From contig JARCOQ010000002.1 of NCBI GenBank assembly GCA_029207755.1, positions 92,913,087-92,977,086 of the forward strand: DNA of 64,000 bases, given 5' to 3'. This document shows positions 61,701-64,000 of this stretch, piece after piece (the stretch's first letter is position 1; every line of letters starts with the position of its first letter). The notes beneath the pieces were generated by a model that ran no database searches, had not been told where the DNA came from, and saw only the letters and a list, made by a program, of their open reading frames with translations. Both the position numbers and the translations under genes were made by a program. This DNA is from Chamaea fasciata. Taxonomy: Eukaryota > Chordata > Aves > Passeriformes > Sylviidae.

Positions 61701-64000
61701 TTAGAAATATACAGCTGTAGAAAGTTTCCTTCCACATTCTTAATAAAATTTTTGTGTACAAATATATTTTTAATCTAATACCTCCTTAAAAGTTTTAATG
61801 TATCTTAAAGATTTTAGCTGATGTGTATATAACACTTCACATAGCTCTACCCAAAACAAATTGAAACAGGTAACTTTTAGATTGCCAAAATGTACAATAG
61901 AAGGTTATAGGAAAAGAACAGCCTTTTTGTTTTTATATCCTCAATTTTTAGGAAAGGAAAACTAATGAAATCAAATTATATGCTGCTCAGTTCCTGGGAT
62001 GAATGCCAACAAATCTCTCTGTCTCTTATCTTCTCCTTTGACTTTCAGGGCTTTGAGATTATGTCTGTGAAGAATTTGTAAGAAACTTGTATGTTTTAAT
62101 TTATCTTTCTATTTATTTTCTCTCCAAAGTGCTTCCTCTGAACCATACCTGTTTTTTCACACTGCTATGGTGGTCTTGAACTGGTAGAAAAAAAAAATGG
62201 TAAGCTCTGTTCTCATTGTATTATGGTCTACTTCCATAATCATAGCAATAAGTTACACAAAAACTCCAACATCCATATAATTTATCTTTTCTCCCACATA
62301 CTTTCTGAGATATTGATCCTTTTAAAAACAATGAGAGAGAAAAGAAAACCCTCAGCTTAAAATTTTCAGAATCAGACAAACACTTCTGTCTCCTGTAATT
62401 ATAATCTGAATTCAAAAAACTTCTTTCTACTGAAGAAAGCACATAAACATCCTAAGAAACAGCCTGTAAAACAAGGTATTATGTTCAATGAGCATCACTC
62501 TCAGAAAAGAGCAATTTTAAACAAAGGCAATACCAAATGGCAAAACTATCATAAAGTCTGTCTAGCCACACTTTTTTAACCTGGAAACAAACCTTCAGTT
62601 TCCTCCAAAGAATAAAAACATCAGAACAGTTTTATTTAATCCAATATCAGTAGAGGTGCTGTTGGTCCCTAACCACACACACAGCAAGCATATCTGAAAC
62701 TACAATACCGCTTTGCAGAGAAAAGCACTAATGTTTCTGTGTTTATACGGATATCTACCCTGAGCCCTACCAAACTTAGTTTGAATAAGTTTAACAGGGA
62801 GCATTTCAGTGTCATCAGTGAAGTTCAGCACGTTTGCAAGAACAGAGAACTTGGTCATGGAATGCAGATCAACAACTCTTGTGAAAATATTTTTAACAAC
62901 TCACAAAGAATAATTTTTATATGACAACTAAGGCAACTAGAAAATTAAGAGGCCCTTTCCATAAATAAGAGAGAATCACTGCAAACTGACAGTTCAGAGA
63001 TCCTGGGTGACTGCCCTCATAGAGACTACCTAGGGAACAATCTCAGAAAATCAACAAATGCACTGATCCTCAGAGGTAATTGTATGAAAATTGCTGAATT
63101 TTGAAAACTGTAACTGTTCTTATTCTTTTTGTTATTCTTTTGGAGGCCTTGTTTCTTCTCTTTCTGATTTCCCAAGTTTCAATGAAGGGACATCAAAAGG
63201 TGAAGCAGTATGTTCTGCTAAAATACTGTTTTCTGGAAGGCTTCATATAAAACAGACAAGAATTTATTGCTAGCAACAATATCCTGACAACAGACTGTGT
63301 TGTACTTTCATTCCCCCAGCTTTCCCCTTTATGTAGCCATAAGTCATTTGCCAACCGGCCATTCAAACGGGAAAATTCTTTAGAATATGATTTATAGTGC
63401 ATCCACTGAGATTACCTTCATTACTATTCTTGGGAGTTATTTCAGCAATATAAAGCAGGCATCATGCTGACTTGACCTACTCCATTATGCTTAGGGGTCT
63501 ATTGTATTATTAAAGCAATGGAATGTAGTAAAACCACACCTATTTTAATGTTCACCTAAAATATTCATCTCTTTTGAATAAAGGTTTTCATTTTTAATGC
63601 ATTACATAACATTCCTAACTTTAGTGGCAGAGGCTACAACTCAGGCTGTTTGAATTTATTTGTATTTTTTCAAATGAAAAGAGATTTCTCTTTGGTTTCT
63701 GTAAAAACAAGCAAAACTATTGAGACGTCTACTGCTTCTGTGCTCAATAAAGAGTCAGAATGTTTGTTTAATCAAAAGGCAATTTTCATTTAATAACTGG
63801 TATATTAAAGTACAGTAGTCAGTTCTCAGATATAGGGAGGTACCTTAGTTCTACTCTGCAAAAAAATACAAATACATATAATTTCCCAAGAGCCTGACTT
63901 CTGTAGGAAGGTAAATCAACTTCTCCAAGAGATCTCCATAATCAGGGGACCAAGCCCATGCGGAATGCTAAGAGGTCATAGCCTCATCCCATCAGGGACA
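55753..64000. other. Unique AT-rich DNA, no gene seen
   Basis: More than 8 kb with no exon, RNA gene or transposon recognised. Small landmarks are a GC-richer patch at 55790-55960, a TA-rich patch at 57890-57950, a 9-bp-arm palindrome at 60338-60357 (TAAACGTGT AA ACACGTTTA) and a G13 run at 60838-60850. All open frames are short and without domains. Confidence 0.5.
60338..60357. repeat. Short palindrome with 9-bp arms
   Basis: TAAACGTGT and ACACGTTTA are exact reverse complements around a 2-base centre. The centre contains GTAAACA, a forkhead-type motif. It could be a transcription factor site or chance. Confidence 0.5.

Overview
The window looks like nuclear DNA of a bird, probably a passerine. 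The evidence is CR1 LINEs with typical avian 3' ends, an avian-type endogenous retrovirus (ERV) with a lysine-tRNA-type primer site, an ERV solo LTR of a kind I associate with passerines, AT-rich unique sequence and no sign of SINEs. I found no host protein-coding exon, tRNA, rRNA, CRISPR array or bacterial-type operon. Every open frame whose protein I recognise belongs to a transposable element. The window is best read as intergenic or deep intronic sequence.

Layout. 1-19 kb: AT-rich unique DNA with small CR1 scraps (2.57-2.70 and 4.56-4.61 kb), two LTR-like stretches (5.15-5.35 kb, weak; 7.23-7.88 kb, better) and two unexplained GC-richer islands (11.1-12.4 and 12.64-12.84 kb). 19.25-23.44 kb: a decayed ERV on the minus strand in the order 5' LTR, primer binding site, gag, protease, reverse transcriptase (RT), RNase H/integrase, and a 46-bp stub of the 3' LTR. 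It has two internal deletions: one joins mid-RT to the end of RNase H, the other joins mid-integrase to the LTR tip, removing env. 26.0-26.8 kb: a 14-bp perfect hairpin, a CR1 3' fragment and a 45-bp tandem duplication. 28.7-32.03 kb: the best CR1 copy, plus strand, with the tail of ORF1 and most of ORF2 (endonuclease and RT), broken by stops and frameshifts. 35.5-37.1 kb: a GC-richer island and another CR1 3' fragment. 43.56-44.37 kb: a solo LTR with a perfect 5-bp target-site duplication, followed at 44.63-45.04 kb by a second LTR-like stretch. 49.02-49.66 kb: an almost pure purine tract made of three adjacent pentamer arrays. 50-64 kb: mostly unique sequence with small tandem duplications and one short candidate regulatory motif.

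Nothing here acts as a multi-gene system. The ERV and CR1 are dead copies whose gene order still shows how they once worked. The observations most worth checking are the ERV's two deletions, a possible excess of G-to-A changes on its coding strand, and the 640-bp homopurine tract. Without alignment tools, repeat boundaries are approximate unless a terminal motif or target-site duplication fixes them.
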